Assembly: GCA_032716605.1 (NCBI GenBank) | Contig: CM064502.1 | Coordinates: forward strand, 54,488,932 to 54,552,931 | From: Paralithodes platypus | Taxonomy: Eukaryota > Arthropoda > Malacostraca > Decapoda > Lithodidae | Length of the DNA: 64,000 bases | Direction of reading: 5' to 3' | In this document: one piece after another, positions 21,379-31,559 of the stretch | Layout of the letters: every line of letters begins with the position of its first letter | How positions within the stretch are numbered: the stretch's first letter is position 1 | The notes under the pieces: model-generated | What the model saw: only the letters and a program-made list of their open reading frames with translations | Told to the model about the DNA's origin: nothing | Databases searched by the model: none | Position numbers and translations under genes: made by a program

Positions 21379-22229
21379 TAAAATGTAAAACTAGCAAACT
21401 AAACAAACCAAAATTGGGACAATGACAATATAAAGTCAAATTAAATTATCAAAATCGCTATGTGGAAACAACGCTTACTAAAATGAAAATTATTAAATAA
21501 AAGAATACAATCCACCACATGGGTGTACATTACTATAGGAGCAAGTTAATCGGTTTCCCAAGCAAACTAATCGCACATATAACAACGCACTATCGTCACG
21601 TTAAAGGAAGTAGTCAAGTTTGGGAAGTCCGGGACGTTCTGGCAAATTTTACTAAACTCTGCATGAATAAAGGAACTAAATGTTAAGTCAAAATATTATT
21701 TAAAATCAAATTTGCAACATGACAAGACATTAACAATAGTACAAAATACAAATATTGATAAGATATCTATACTATTACAAAATATATAAAATACAGTACA
21801 GCACTCACTAACGATAGTGCTATACCTGTAAGCATAGCATGCCTCAAGTGACCCCTATCAATAACTACCCTACAAATAACCTAAATTTATAGCACAAATA
21901 AACTAAGGAAATCGCAAAAGTAAGCAATTGATACCATCGACAATGAATACATATAATATAAAGACAAATAATTGCAAAATATGAAGTAACAACCGATTTA
22001 AACAAAGAGTACTCTTTTAACAAGAATAAATTTAAAAAATCATCAATATTAATAGAAAAAGATCAATAAATACAGACAAAAAACAATAAATACAGACAAA
22101 AGTAAGCAGAGGTTATACAAAGAAACTTAAAGTTAAAAATGCTTTATTAAAATGATTGATTTCAAATTTTAGAATACAGTCACAATAATTGACCCTAAAA
22201 AGATTAAATTTATGGAACAATTTACTTGC
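21379..22229. repeat. 850-bp segmental duplication, copy 1
   Basis: This block matches 31560-32413 over its whole length, starting ATTAAAATGTAAAACTAGCA and ending GGAACAATTTACTTGC, with scattered substitutions and small indels (for example an insertion TCGGGTAGG in copy 2). No gene is visible in it. Its first 60 bp also match, reversed, 59499-59560, so the left edge is itself a dispersed repeat. Confidence 0.85.
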
Positions 22230-22854
22230 CTCAAAACCTGTCTACTAAGAGTCTGTATAGTAACCTAGCTCTAGCCCAAAAGTCATCTACTTTAGTGCAG
22301 ATTTTACAAAATCTTATTAATTGGGAATAAAAACAATTATAAGTTATTTTACTATCGATATTACTACTAGGGAAAGGAAAGTTTATTAAGTTAAAATTAA
22401 AATAAACTTTGTGATATACTTTAAGTATGCACTGTTCATTAACAATCTTATATTTATATAAAAAAAAAATCAACTTTATAATTTACGTTACATTGTGTGA
22501 GGGGAATAGAATTAGGGTAAACAAGTTTAGCAACTTTATTAAAATTTAACAAATTGCAAACGAGAATATCATAATATATCTACTATTATTACTTAATTTA
22601 GCAAGTGCAAATTTTTCTGGGATTTTATTTTTCTTGCTACTGTCAACTAAGTCTTTTATATATTTAAATTCTAAAGCAAGCAAGAATAAGTCTGCAATTA
22701 AAGGGCTAGCATTTCATGGAATAATTGCAATGTATTAGGTCTGCATTATCTAATTACCATTCTGGTAATATAAAGCAAGTCTTTTAATGGGTAGAAGTCA
22801 TTTGCAAGCTGAATAAAATAGTCTAATAGTTGCCAGCATATAATTTAATTAACC
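22230..22854. other. AT-rich interval, no gene seen
   Basis: No supported frame. A T3-like segment (AAGCTGAATAAAATAGTCTAA) occurs around 22808-22830 and leads into the T3 terminus at 22850. Confidence 0.45.
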
Positions 22855-22958
22855 CCTTCTGTACCGGCAAAGTCTAATATTTTTCTAGCTATATTTAGAC
22901 TATTGTGCAGTAAATATATTAGTTATACAGAGCCCTTTCAATTTTCTAGCCTAGCCTT
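22850..22958 (+). mobile_element. Truncated T3 MITE
   Basis: It begins TTAACCCCTTCTGTACCGGC and continues through TTTTTCTAGCTATATTTAGAC, then runs into the TTAA of a P1 MITE at 22959. The distal half is not recognisable. Confidence 0.55.
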
Positions 22959-23428
22959 TTAACCCTTCCAGCCCGGGTGTCCTTTTAAAATTACACCGCG
23001 AAAGAAGGGCCGGAGTCCGGGTGTCCTTCCAACAGATAGTAAGCTTTCAAGCCTATTCAGCCTTGTCTGAACGCTGTGCGTCCGACGCATGTAAACCAAG
23101 CCGATCGTTGCGTCACCGTACCTCCAAAAACAAGGAGACGTCGGATCAATGTTATTGTTGTGATGTAAGACTAAATTAGTGTCTGAAAAGCTCGGATATT
23201 GTCAAAATCGCGGAAATTTTTTTTCCACTGAAATAGTCATCACAACTGAACCAGTTGACTCTCTACTCAACGCCAGTCTACAGATTGAAAACCGCACTAA
23301 GTTTATAGATGCATGGGAAATTTCCATCAGTTAAAATAAACAAAAATACAGTAACCTAGAAGTTTTTCTGCCAGATCCCCCGGATACGACTTCAGTCCTT
23401 TGGAAAGGCAGCCCGGGTCACGGGTTAA
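22959..23428 (+). mobile_element. P1 MITE, copy b
   Basis: TTAA ends with CCCTTCCAGCCCGGGTGTCC at the left and GGCAGCCCGGGTCACGGG at the right. The body matches copy a (803-1280), including GTGCGTCCGACGCATGTAAA. It differs in the middle, with TCAATGTTATTGTTGTGATG replacing part of the family sequence. Confidence 0.85.
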
Positions 23429-23429
23429 A

Positions 23430-23505
23430 CTGTTGGTGGTGTAATGGTTTAGATGCTAATGTTCTGGTGTCCCGAGTTAAAATCCCGGCAGGACCATAGG
23501 CTTTT
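23430..23505 (+). repeat. SINE-B tRNA-like head
   Basis: TGGTGGTGTAATGGTTTAGA is box A-like and GAGTTAAAATCCCGGCAGGA a decayed box B. It matches the heads at 18762-18835 (reversed) and abuts the right TTAA of the P1 MITE. Confidence 0.55.
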
Positions 23506-23699
23506 ATTTGAGTTTGTAATTTATGATTAATGTTAAGAACGGAGTGTTACTTATACGCCAAATCATTTTGAAAACTATAGTGTTAGTTATAATTAGGCCA
23601 ATCTTCTTTACCACTAACTTGAACTCAAAGTGTCAAACTAAAGGTGAATTCGTAGTTTTCAGGCTTATTGTATATGTATAGCTAAAATTATAGTTTATA

Positions 23700-23935
23700 C
23701 TCAACCCATTCTGTACCAGCGAAGTTCTAAATTTTATTCTAGCTATATTTACAAAAAATAAAAATAAAAGCAAAGTGGAGATTGAGCCTGAGTATATAGA
23801 TAGATATAGATATTTACAAAAACAAATTGAAGGTAGGGAGAGTTTTGGTAGCTAGGGGGGTTAAAGAGATCTTTAGTTTTAATGGGTAAAGGTAAGCCGA
23901 ATAAAATAGTCTAAAAGTTTCCATCATAAATTTTA
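23700..23935 (+). mobile_element. Decayed T3 MITE
   Basis: TCAACCCATTCTGTACCAGC at the left and the inner blocks ATTTTATTCTAGCTATATTT and GGTAAGCCGAATAAAATAGT fit T3. The right TTAA end is not clear. Confidence 0.5.
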
Positions 23936-24294
23936 GGAAATCGCTGGTATATACAGAATTAGTTACAATACCAAATTACAAAATACCAACCTATAATTAG
24001 TCTTCAAGAGCCCTTCCTCTGCGCTCTCCACAGGATTCCTTCGGTCCCTTATCCTCATCTGTCCCCTTGGTTGCGAGGCGAGGGGAGGGTGGAGGGTCGA
24101 GTCAAGTCAGTCCTTCACCATGCCCGACAAGTCTTCCGTTTGTCCAACACCATGCCCAACAATTCCTCCGTACAATATCACACCAAGCCCGCAACACCAG
24201 GCTCACATCCGTCCACACCAGGCACAAGAAGTCTTCCGTCCATACCAGGCCCAATATGTCCACCGTCCAGCTTTCCAACACCACCAAGCCCAAC

Positions 24295-24451
24295 ACTTTC
24301 TCCGTTCAAACACAACCAGAGGCGTGTTCTGTAGACCTATCGTTTAGGGCCGATAGCTCTAGCGAACGCGATAGCCGCCGATTCGACGATCGAAAACTAT
24401 TGCGATTATAGCTATCAGAGCGATCGGTCTTGGGAGGTCGATCGAATGATC
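24295..24451 (+). repeat. Left member of a long direct repeat flanking LINE copy 3
   Basis: ACTTTCTCCGTTCAAACACA through GATCGAATGATC repeats at 25629-25793 on the other side of the LINE. It contains the left third of a Harbinger-like MITE (from 24311) that stops where the LINE begins. Confidence 0.75.
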
Positions 24452-25628
24452 GTCCTATCGCCCGCACTCTTCAATCTGTACATGCACGATATAACTACAC
24501 CCAATACGCCCCAAATAAACTTGGCCTCCTATGCAGATGACATAACACTCGCATGCACACACCATGACTCAAAAAGAGCAACAGATCTCCTTCAACCCTA
24601 TCTCAACACACTACATGGCTGGTACACTACAAATAGACTTAATCTAGCCCCAGCCAAATCCACCGCAACCCTGCTCACAAGTTGGACAGAACACTAATAC
24701 ATCCCTCAACTCACCATAAACAACACACCCATAACACATACACACACACACAAAATCCTAGGAGTAACATATGATACTCTATGACATTCAAACAGCACAC
24801 CAAACATTAAAAAGAAACAGACACCCAGACTTAACGCCCTCAGGTCACTTGCTCACACAAAATTTGGACACAAAGAAACTACCACCACAGTATATAAACA
24901 ATACATAAGATCAGTGATGGAATACGCAAGCCCAGCCTGGGCTTCTAACCTAGCTGAAACACATAAGACCTTACAGACTATTCAAAACAAAGCCCTGAAA
25001 ATCATTACAGGCTGCACAGCTACTGTACCCACAGATCACTTACATCAAGAAACCAAAATCCTCAAAGTCAAAGACCATCTGGACACGAGGCACTCAATTC
25101 CTGGCAGCAGCCTCCACGAACCAAGACCACCCACTAAACTACATGGCAACACACCCACAGACACCAAGAAATATCAAATCACCCAGCACACTGTATCACA
25201 CAATTATTGTCCTCTCTCCCTCCCTGCCCACCCCGAACCAACTTCCAGAGCACATCCATATTCCTATCTCTCACCGATCCATCCACTCACTCACAGACAA
25301 CACTCGGCTGCATGCACGACCTCCCGAAATCCATCCTTCCGAATCCTCCCGAGGACAGAGTCCACCTGGCCAGGCTGAGATGCGGACACCATCCAGCTCT
25401 CCTGAGCTATCAGAAGGGACTGGACGACTCCGTTGTCGACGCCTGCCCGGGATGTAACACAGCACCCCATACCATTAAACACATCATAGAAGACTGCATT
25501 TCACACAACCACTTACGCCAACAACACAATCTACACTCAATGAGAGCTCTGTGGGAAAGCCGGATCATGGCCATGGCCTTTCTCAGGGACTCTGGGTTGT
25601 TCGGCCAGGCAGCTTAGGGAACAACAAC
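24452..25628 (+). mobile_element. 2A-bearing non-LTR retrotransposon, 5'-truncated copy 3
   Basis: The copy begins inside RT motif B (VLSPALFNLYMHD), keeps SYADDITLACTHHD (motif C) and continues through SVMEYASPAWASNL to the CCHC knuckle CPGCNTAPHTIKHIIEDC and an AACAACAAC tail. Frames are broken near 24694, 24780, 24820 and 25340, so it is dead. It lacks the same 8 nt near codon 1230 as copy 1, unlike the copy at 27577. Confidence 0.9.
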
Positions 25629-25653
25629 ACTTTCTCCGTTCAAACACCACCAG

Positions 25654-26084
25654 AGGCGCGTTCGGTAGACCGATCGTTTAGGGCCGATAGCTCTAGCGAA
25701 CGCGATAGCCGCCGATTCGACGAATCGGCGATCGAAAAAGATTGCCATTTTAGCTATCAGAGCGATCGGTCCTGGGAGGTCCATCGAATGATCGCCGAGA
25801 ATGTAAACAAACCATTTAAAGTTATTATATTGCTAATAGATTGCGTATCGTGTTTCCCCTTCTTTAATACAATTTATGTAAATATTAAACACACTACGAA
25901 AAATAGGCGAAAAATAAAGCAATTCTTGTTGCGATGTCTTCTTTCTTGGGTCAAAGGGCTATTGTTATTGTTTACAAAGCTCTGGCAGACCGATCGGCGA
26001 TCTGAGTCTTTCGGTAGTGAAATCGAAACTCCGTTCTATCAAGCGCTATCAGACGAATCAGCGATATGTCCACCGAACACGCCT
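25654..26084 (+). mobile_element. Harbinger-like MITE (431 bp), copy 1
   Basis: The termini AGGCGCGTTCGGTAGACC and the decayed CCACCGAACACGCCT are inverted, flanked by CAG at 25651-25653 and 26085-26087. Two further copies at 49430-49856 and 51498-51933 share termini, body (AGCTCTAGCGAACGCGATAG) and CWG target duplications, the hallmark of PIF/Harbinger elements. No transposase frame exists. Confidence 0.75.
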
Positions 26085-27559
26085 CAGGCCCACATCCGTC
26101 AACAAGTCCCTCTCAGCAGTCCACACCACACCCGATGAAACTGAAGATTTACACAAATTTAGGGAGATTGAAAGTAAATTTAATTTGTTAAAGTTCATCC
26201 TAAACGGTGATAATTGCTAGAGCCTTTATTTCAAGGCAATCTGTTGGTTCCACAATTTTGTATGTCAAAGTAACGGATTATTGCAGTACTGTACTAGCTA
26301 TATTTAGAAATTTTGTGAAGCTGAGGAAGGATATATGGAAGCAAAGAGTATTAATAGAGTTTTAAATTGGTAGAATAGTTGCCACCATAAAATTAAAACC
26401 AAATAAACTGTACCAAAAGTTAAACAAGCTACGCAATACTAGTCTTCTAGAATTGTTCTTCCGGGCTCTCCACAGGATTCCTTGGGCCCCTTATCCAAAT
26501 CTCCGCTCCTCAAGGTGTGAAGGGAGAGGGGTAGGTCTATTAAAGTCCACACCAGGCCCAACACCTCCTACATCCATCCAACACCATGCCCACGTCCGTC
26601 CATCTCTCCTCCAGGCCCACTACGTCCATCAGTATCCAGACACTTTATCCGTCCAGCTCACCACAAGGCTCACGTCTGTCCACACCATGCCCAGAAAGTC
26701 TTCCGTCCATCTGTCCAATGCCACTTCTGTCAATGACGACCAGGCCCACCGTCCATTCCCCACTTGGCCCAGCACATCTGTCCATTATCACCAAGCCCAC
26801 ATCCGCCAACAAGTCTCCCTCGGCAGTCAACATCACACCTGATAAGAGCAAAAGATTTACAACAATTACAGATATTGAAAGTACAGTATAGGCTTTAATT
26901 CTTAGATAAAGTTCATGAAGTTCATGCCAGTTAGTGAGAATTACTTCTCATTAATTATAGGTAATCAGTAGGATACGCAAATGTTAATGGCAAAGCAAAG
27001 TACGAAATACGAACCGTATATTAGTCTTCTAGAATTCTTCCACTTTGTTCCCCACAGGATGCCTAGAGTCTCTGCCTTAGAGTGGGAGGGGAGGTTGGTA
27101 GATTAACTTCCGTCCACACCATGCCCAATGCTTCCTCCATCCATCCAACACCAAGGCCACATCCGTCCATCTCCAAGGCCACATCCGTCCATCTCCAAGG
27201 CCACCGTCCATCCCACATCCGTCAAAATAGTCCCCAAGCCCACATCCGTCCATTACCAAGCCCACCGTCCATCACCATGCCCAACACTTCCAGCATCCAT
27301 CTGGCCAACAAGTCACAAGGCCAAGCACATCCGTCCAACAATCCTCCAGGCCCACATCAGTCCTATACCTCAAGGCTCACTTCCGTCCAACAAGTCTCCC
27401 TCGGCAGTCCACACCACACCGAGAAGGTTTAGTGAACATTGGGAGATATTCAAAGTACAGTATACACAAAATATAAAAATCAGTTACTTTGTTTTGGGAG
27501 CCTATGGAACAAAAAATCTTTCTGAAGTACAGTATATACACAAATTAGAATACGAAGTT

Positions 27560-30500
27560 GTTGTTGTTGTTGTTCCCTAAGCTGCCTGGCCGAACAGCCC
27601 CGAGTCCCTGAGAAAGGCCATGGCCATGATCGGGCTTTCCCACAGAGCTCTCATTGAGTGTAGATTGTGTTGTTGGCGTAAGTGGTTGTGTGAAATGCAG
27701 TCTTCTATGATGTGTTTAATGGTATGGGGTGCTGTGTTACATCCCGGGCAGGCGTCGACAACGGAGTCATCCAGTCTCTTCTGATAGCTCAGGAGAGCTG
27801 GATGGTGTCCGCATCTCAGCCTGGCCAGGTGGACTCTGTCCTCGCGAGGAAGGGAGGATTCGGAAGGATGGATTTCGGGAGGTCGTGCATGCAGCTGTGT
27901 GTTGTCTGTGAGTGAGTGGATGGATCGGTGAGAGATATGAGTATGGATGTGCTTCTGGATGTTGGTTCGGGGTGGGCAGGGAGGGAGAGAGGACAATAAT
28001 TGTGTGTGATACCGTGTGCTGGGTGTTGTTTTGATATTTCTTGGTGTCTGTGGGTGTGTTGCCATGTAGTTTAGTGGGTGGTCTTGGTTCGTGGAGGCTG
28101 CTGCCAGGAATTGAGTGCCTCTCATGTCCAGATGGTCTTTGACTTTGAGGATTTTGGTTTCTTGATGTAGGTGATCTGTGGGTGCAGTAGCTGTGCAGCC
28201 TGTAATGATCTTCAGGGCTTTGTTTTGAATAGTCTGTAAGGTCTTATGATGTGTTTCAGCTAGGTTAGAAGCCCAGGCTGGGCTTGCGTATTCCATCACT
28301 GATCTTATGTATTGTTTATATACTGTGGTGGTAGTTTCTTTGTTGTGTCCAAATTTTGTGTGAGCAAGTGACCTGAGGGCGTTAAGTCTGGGTGTCAGTT
28401 TCTTTTTAATGTTTGTGGTGTGCTGTTTGAATGTCATATGAGTATCATATGTTACTCCTAGGATTTTGGGTGTGTGTGTATGTGTTAGGGGTGTGTTGTT
28501 TATGGTGAGTTGAGGGATGTATTCGTGTTCTCCTGTCCAACTTGTGAGCAGGGTTGCGGTGGATTTGGCTGGGGCTAGATTAAGTCTGTTTGTAGTGCAC
28601 CAGCCATGTAGTGTGTTGAGATAGGGTTGAAGGAGATCTGTTGCTCTTTTTGGGTCATGGTGTGTGCATGTGAGTGTTATGTCATCTGCATAGGAGGCTA
28701 AGTTTATTTGGGGCGTATTGGGTGTAGTTATATCGTGCATGTACAGATTGAAGAGTGCGGGCGATAGGACGGATCCTTGTGGGACTCCGTTTGGAAAGTT
28801 TCTGATTTTAGATGACTGACCAGCAAAAGATACGTGTGCACATCTGCCTGCTAGGAAGTTGGCCAGCCACCGTTTTGTGTTGTTGTGCATGTTTGTGTTG
28901 TAGATTTTGTTTGTTAGGTTGTGGCGGGGGATGGCATCGAAGGCTTTACTAATGTCGAGTGTGGCTAATAGTGATCTGTGTGGTGGTCTAGCTGAATTGA
29001 TGCCGTCGAAAGCTCTTTGTGTAAGGTCTGTGAGAAGAGTGTTTGTGGAGTGCAGTGGCCTAAAGCCATGTTGTGTTGGAGCTAGGGGTAGGTCAGGTGT
29101 AATTAGTTGTAATACTAGGCGTTCCATGACTTTGGAGGGGGAGCAAAGGAGTGTGATGGGGCGGTGCGAGGAGGGTAGCGTGGGGTCTTTGTTGGGTTTG
29201 GGGAAAGTGATGATGATACCATGCTTCCAAATGTCTGGTATTGTGTTGTGTGAATAGCTGTAGTTTGATATGTTAGTGAGTGCTTGTATGCCTTGTGGTC
29301 CCAGGTGTCTGAGGTGTATGTTGCTTATGTTGTCTAGGCCACAGGCGGGTGAGTGCTTGAGATTGTTGATGATATGCTTTGTCTGGTGATTGGTGAAGGG
29401 TGTATAGTCAGGGTCTGTGGGGAATTGTCTCTTACGTCGGATGACACGTCGGTCGTCTTTGTGAGGTTTTAGGTGGCTGACATGTGAAAAGTGATTGATG
29501 AGAGTGTTTGCTTGTTGTTTACATGAAGGAGTAGAGTCTGTTGTTGTGATTGCAGCATGTGATTGTGTTGTGTTGCTGTTGGAAAGTGTGATGCTGTTTA
29601 GTGTTTTGTATAGTTTTTTGGGGTTTGTTTTGTGATCAAGTGTTTGTAGGAAGTTATTCCAATTTAGTTTTTGTTGTTCTTGTATTTTGTTGTTAGTTTG
29701 GGTGTTGAGTGCTTGAATTTGTTGTGTGATGTCTTGTGTGTGGGGTGCTGGGGAGTGTTTCAGTATGTCGCGTTGTCTGATGAGGTTTTGAATTTCTGGT
29801 GTGAAGTTGGGGTTGTGTCTTTTTCTGTTACCTCTTGGAATGTGTTTCTTGTCAGCGTTTTGGATAGTTTTATTGAGTATGTGTACAGCATTGTTGATGT
29901 TAGTGATGGGTGTACTGTTTAGAGTTGTGAAGTGTTGTTCTGTCTCATTTGTGAATGCTTCCCAGTTAGCTCTTTTATAATTGGTGTATGTGTGTTTGTG
30001 GCTAGCTGGGGTGAGTCTGGTTTTGGTGGTGATAATGATCGGGAGGTGGTCAGAGCCTAAGGTTCTGACCACCCTCCAGGATGTTGTGGGGGCGAGTTCT
30101 GGGGAGCAAAAGGTGATGTCTGGAGATGATGGGTTATAGAGGGCTTGGTGAGGAATATGGGTATGTTGATGGATGTCGTTAAGGATGATGAGGTTATCGG
30201 TTTGGTTTTGTAGTACCAGCCCTCTGTCTGTGTCGGGGTTGTCGACAAACCAGGCCGACGTCTTGGCGTTGAAGTCACCACCCAGGATGATGTGTGGGGT
30301 GTGTGGGGTGTTTGTGATGTGTTGTAAGTGTGGTCTGTATTCATTTGGTACTGTAGGGGATGTTTGGGGAGGGATGTATGTGTTTATGATGGTTATGTTG
30401 GAGTTGTTGCCAGTGCGTATTTTAATTGACTGTATTTCTGTTGTGTTATCATTTGGGGGGAGGAGTGATTTGGTTTGTACACTGGTTACTATGTATGATA

Positions 30501-31549
30501 TTTCTTTGTGTACCAGGGTGATGAGTCCACCGCCCCCGCCGACAGCCCGGTCTTGTCTGATGGTGGTGAAATTATGAAATGTGGGTGTTTTTTGTGTTGT
30601 GCAGAGTTTTGTTTCTTGTAAGATGGCAATGTGTATGTTGTGTTGTTTGATGAAGTGTGAGAGTTCGTGTTTCTTTGTGTTGATGCCATCTATGTTCAGT
30701 TGAAGAATGTTAATGTTATGTGCACGATGTACGTTGGGTGCTGCTGCACGAGGATGGGGTGGGGGTGGGGGTGATGGGGGGGGTGGGGGTGAGGGAGGGG
30801 CTGGGGGTTGGGATGGGTGAGGTGGGGGTGGGGATTGGGGAGCAGGAGATGGGGGTTGGAATGGATTAGGATGGGGTGTGGTGTGTTGAGTTGAGGATGT
30901 GGATGGTATGGGAAGGTTAGGTGGGTTAGGGAGGAGAGGTGGACGGGTTTTAGGGGGGGGAGTGGATGATATGGGAAGGTTAGGTGGGTTGGGGAGGAGA
31001 GGTGGACGGGTTTTAGGCGAGGGATTTGACTGGGAGAGGGAGGGGCATGAGGAACAGGTCCAGGTGTTTGTGTAGTGTTTCTTGGAGGCAAGTGTTGTGC
31101 AGGTGAAGTGGGTCCAGTTCCCACATGAATTGCAGAGAACTGAACCCTTAGTATGGCGACTCGAAGTGATGGGTTTTGAGCAAGTTGGACATATGTATGT
31201 GAACGTGGGTCCTGGGTTGCTCTCAATGTCTCCGGCTAGAAGAAGTCTTCGAGAAATGACAGCCGGAGAGTCATTTCTCGGTGTAGGAAAAACTGTGTGA
31301 TGTGTGTGTGTGGTGTGAGAGGTGTGGAAATTCCCGGCGCGACCGAAGCCGCTCCAAGGACCCGTGCCCCCAGGGAGGGGGCAGGGGATGGTTGTGACGG
31401 TTTGGCTCCCGAAACTGCTCCCCGCGGCCGGCATCCGGTTTTCCTCCACTGGTCGTTGATTTTGTCTTCGGCTGTGGAGGGTCGGCAGCCATCCGCGGTT
31501 GGCAGCCTCGGGAGGTGGCCCCACGGCGTAGACGCCGCCACATCAGGAC
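27560..31549 (-). mobile_element. 2A-bearing non-LTR retrotransposon, nearly intact copy 2
   Basis: It is flanked by TACGAAGTT at 27551-27559 and 31550-31558, a 9-bp target duplication. The 5' leader (31524-31549) starts with a hairpin, GTGGC/GCCAC enclosing GGCG-TCTA-CGCC. The 3' end is the stop codon followed almost at once by an AAC-repeat tail. With one uninterrupted ORF this is the best candidate in the window for a recently active or active master copy. Confidence 0.95.
27577..31524 (-). CDS. Retrotransposon polyprotein: 2A, PHD finger, endonuclease, reverse transcriptase, CCHC
   Basis: A 1315-codon open frame. It opens at GTG, so the first real Met is probably residue 31 (MPAAGSS). 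Residues 99-106 are DIESNPGP, a canonical 2A skip motif expected to release the N-terminal 105 residues. C112, C115, C131, C134, H139, C142, C157 and C160 form a C4HC3 PHD-like finger. Residues about 165-262 are proline-rich. Residues about 266-500 are an apurinic-type endonuclease (QLNIDG, LQETK, GGDFNAK, SSPDITF, GSDHLPII). RT spans about 780-1060 with SHRPITLL, LDISKAFDAI (motif A), GVPQGSVLSP (B) and SYADDI (C, about residue 942). CPGC-x8-H-x4-C near 1260 is a CCHC knuckle. No RNase H is seen. The layout resembles Ingi/Vingi-type elements; the clade needs a phylogeny. Confidence 0.93.
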   Translation of the reverse strand: MGPPPEAANRGWLPTLHSRRQNQRPVEENRMPAAGSSFGSQTVTTIPCPLPGGTGPWSGFGRAGNFHTSHTTHTHHTVFPTPRNDSPAVISRRLLLAGDIESNPGPTFTYICPTCSKPITSSRHTKGSVLCNSCGNWTHFTCTTLASKKHYTNTWTCSSCPSLSQSNPSPKTRPPLLPNPPNLPISSTPPPKTRPPLLPNPPNLPIPSTSSTQHTTPHPNPFQPPSPAPQSPPPPHPSQPPAPPSPPPPPSPPPPPHPRAAAPNVHRAHNINILQLNIDGINTKKHELSHFIKQHNIHIAILQETKLCTTQKTPTFHNFTTIRQDRAVGGGGGLITLVHKEISYIVTSVQTKSLLPPNDNTTEIQSIKIRTGNNSNITIINTYIPPQTSPTVPNEYRPHLQHITNTPHTPHIILGGDFNAKTSAWFVDNPDTDRGLVLQNQTDNLIILNDIHQHTHIPHQALYNPSSPDITFCSPELAPTTSWRVVRTLGSDHLPIIITTKTRLTPASHKHTYTNYKRANWEAFTNETEQHFTTLNSTPITNINNAVHILNKTIQNADKKHIPRGNRKRHNPNFTPEIQNLIRQRDILKHSPAPHTQDITQQIQALNTQTNNKIQEQQKLNWNNFLQTLDHKTNPKKLYKTLNSITLSNSNTTQSHAAITTTDSTPSCKQQANTLINHFSHVSHLKPHKDDRRVIRRKRQFPTDPDYTPFTNHQTKHIINNLKHSPACGLDNISNIHLRHLGPQGIQALTNISNYSYSHNTIPDIWKHGIIITFPKPNKDPTLPSSHRPITLLCSPSKVMERLVLQLITPDLPLAPTQHGFRPLHSTNTLLTDLTQRAFDGINSARPPHRSLLATLDISKAFDAIPRHNLTNKIYNTNMHNNTKRWLANFLAGRCAHVSFAGQSSKIRNFPNGVPQGSVLSPALFNLYMHDITTPNTPQINLASYADDITLTCTHHDPKRATDLLQPYLNTLHGWCTTNRLNLAPAKSTATLLTSWTGEHEYIPQLTINNTPLTHTHTPKILGVTYDTHMTFKQHTTNIKKKLTPRLNALRSLAHTKFGHNKETTTTVYKQYIRSVMEYASPAWASNLAETHHKTLQTIQNKALKIITGCTATAPTDHLHQETKILKVKDHLDMRGTQFLAAASTNQDHPLNYMATHPQTPRNIKTTPSTRYHTQLLSSLPPCPPRTNIQKHIHTHISHRSIHSLTDNTQLHARPPEIHPSESSLPREDRVHLARLRCGHHPALLSYQKRLDDSVVDACPGCNTAPHTIKHIIEDCISHNHLRQQHNLHSMRALWESPIMAMAFLRDSGLFGQAA

Positions 31550-31559
31550 TACGAAGTTA

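Larger units (their letters stand above)
23990..27470 (+). repeat. Three-unit higher-order repeat containing a minisatellite
   Basis: Units start at about 23996, 26440 and 27025, each with ATTAGTCTTCTAGAATT-like sequence followed by CTCCACAGGATTCCTT. Each has an array of degenerate 12-25 bp repeats built from CCACACCAGGCCCAACA and CATCCGTCCAT, and closes with AACAAGTCTCCCTCGGCAGT and an A-rich segment. Unit period is about 580-700 bp once the LINE and Harbinger insertions in the first unit are removed. Open frames through the arrays are Pro/Ser/Thr-rich and arise from composition. I do not support a protein. Confidence 0.7.

Noticed and set aside
24067..24411. Pro/Ser/Thr-rich proteins predicted at 24067-24411, 26453-26891 and 27082-27580
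   Set aside because: All three frames run through the CCACACCAGGCCCA minisatellite; overlapping frames are equally open and similar, which points to composition rather than coding.
28907..29922. Plus-strand frames antisense to the intact LINE
   Set aside because: They mirror RT and linker codons in antisense and appear in the same positions in copy 1, as expected for shadows.
27577..31524. RNase H domain in the 2A LINE
   Set aside because: After the RT thumb the frame goes directly to the CCHC knuckle; no D-E-D motif spacing typical of RNase H is visible.
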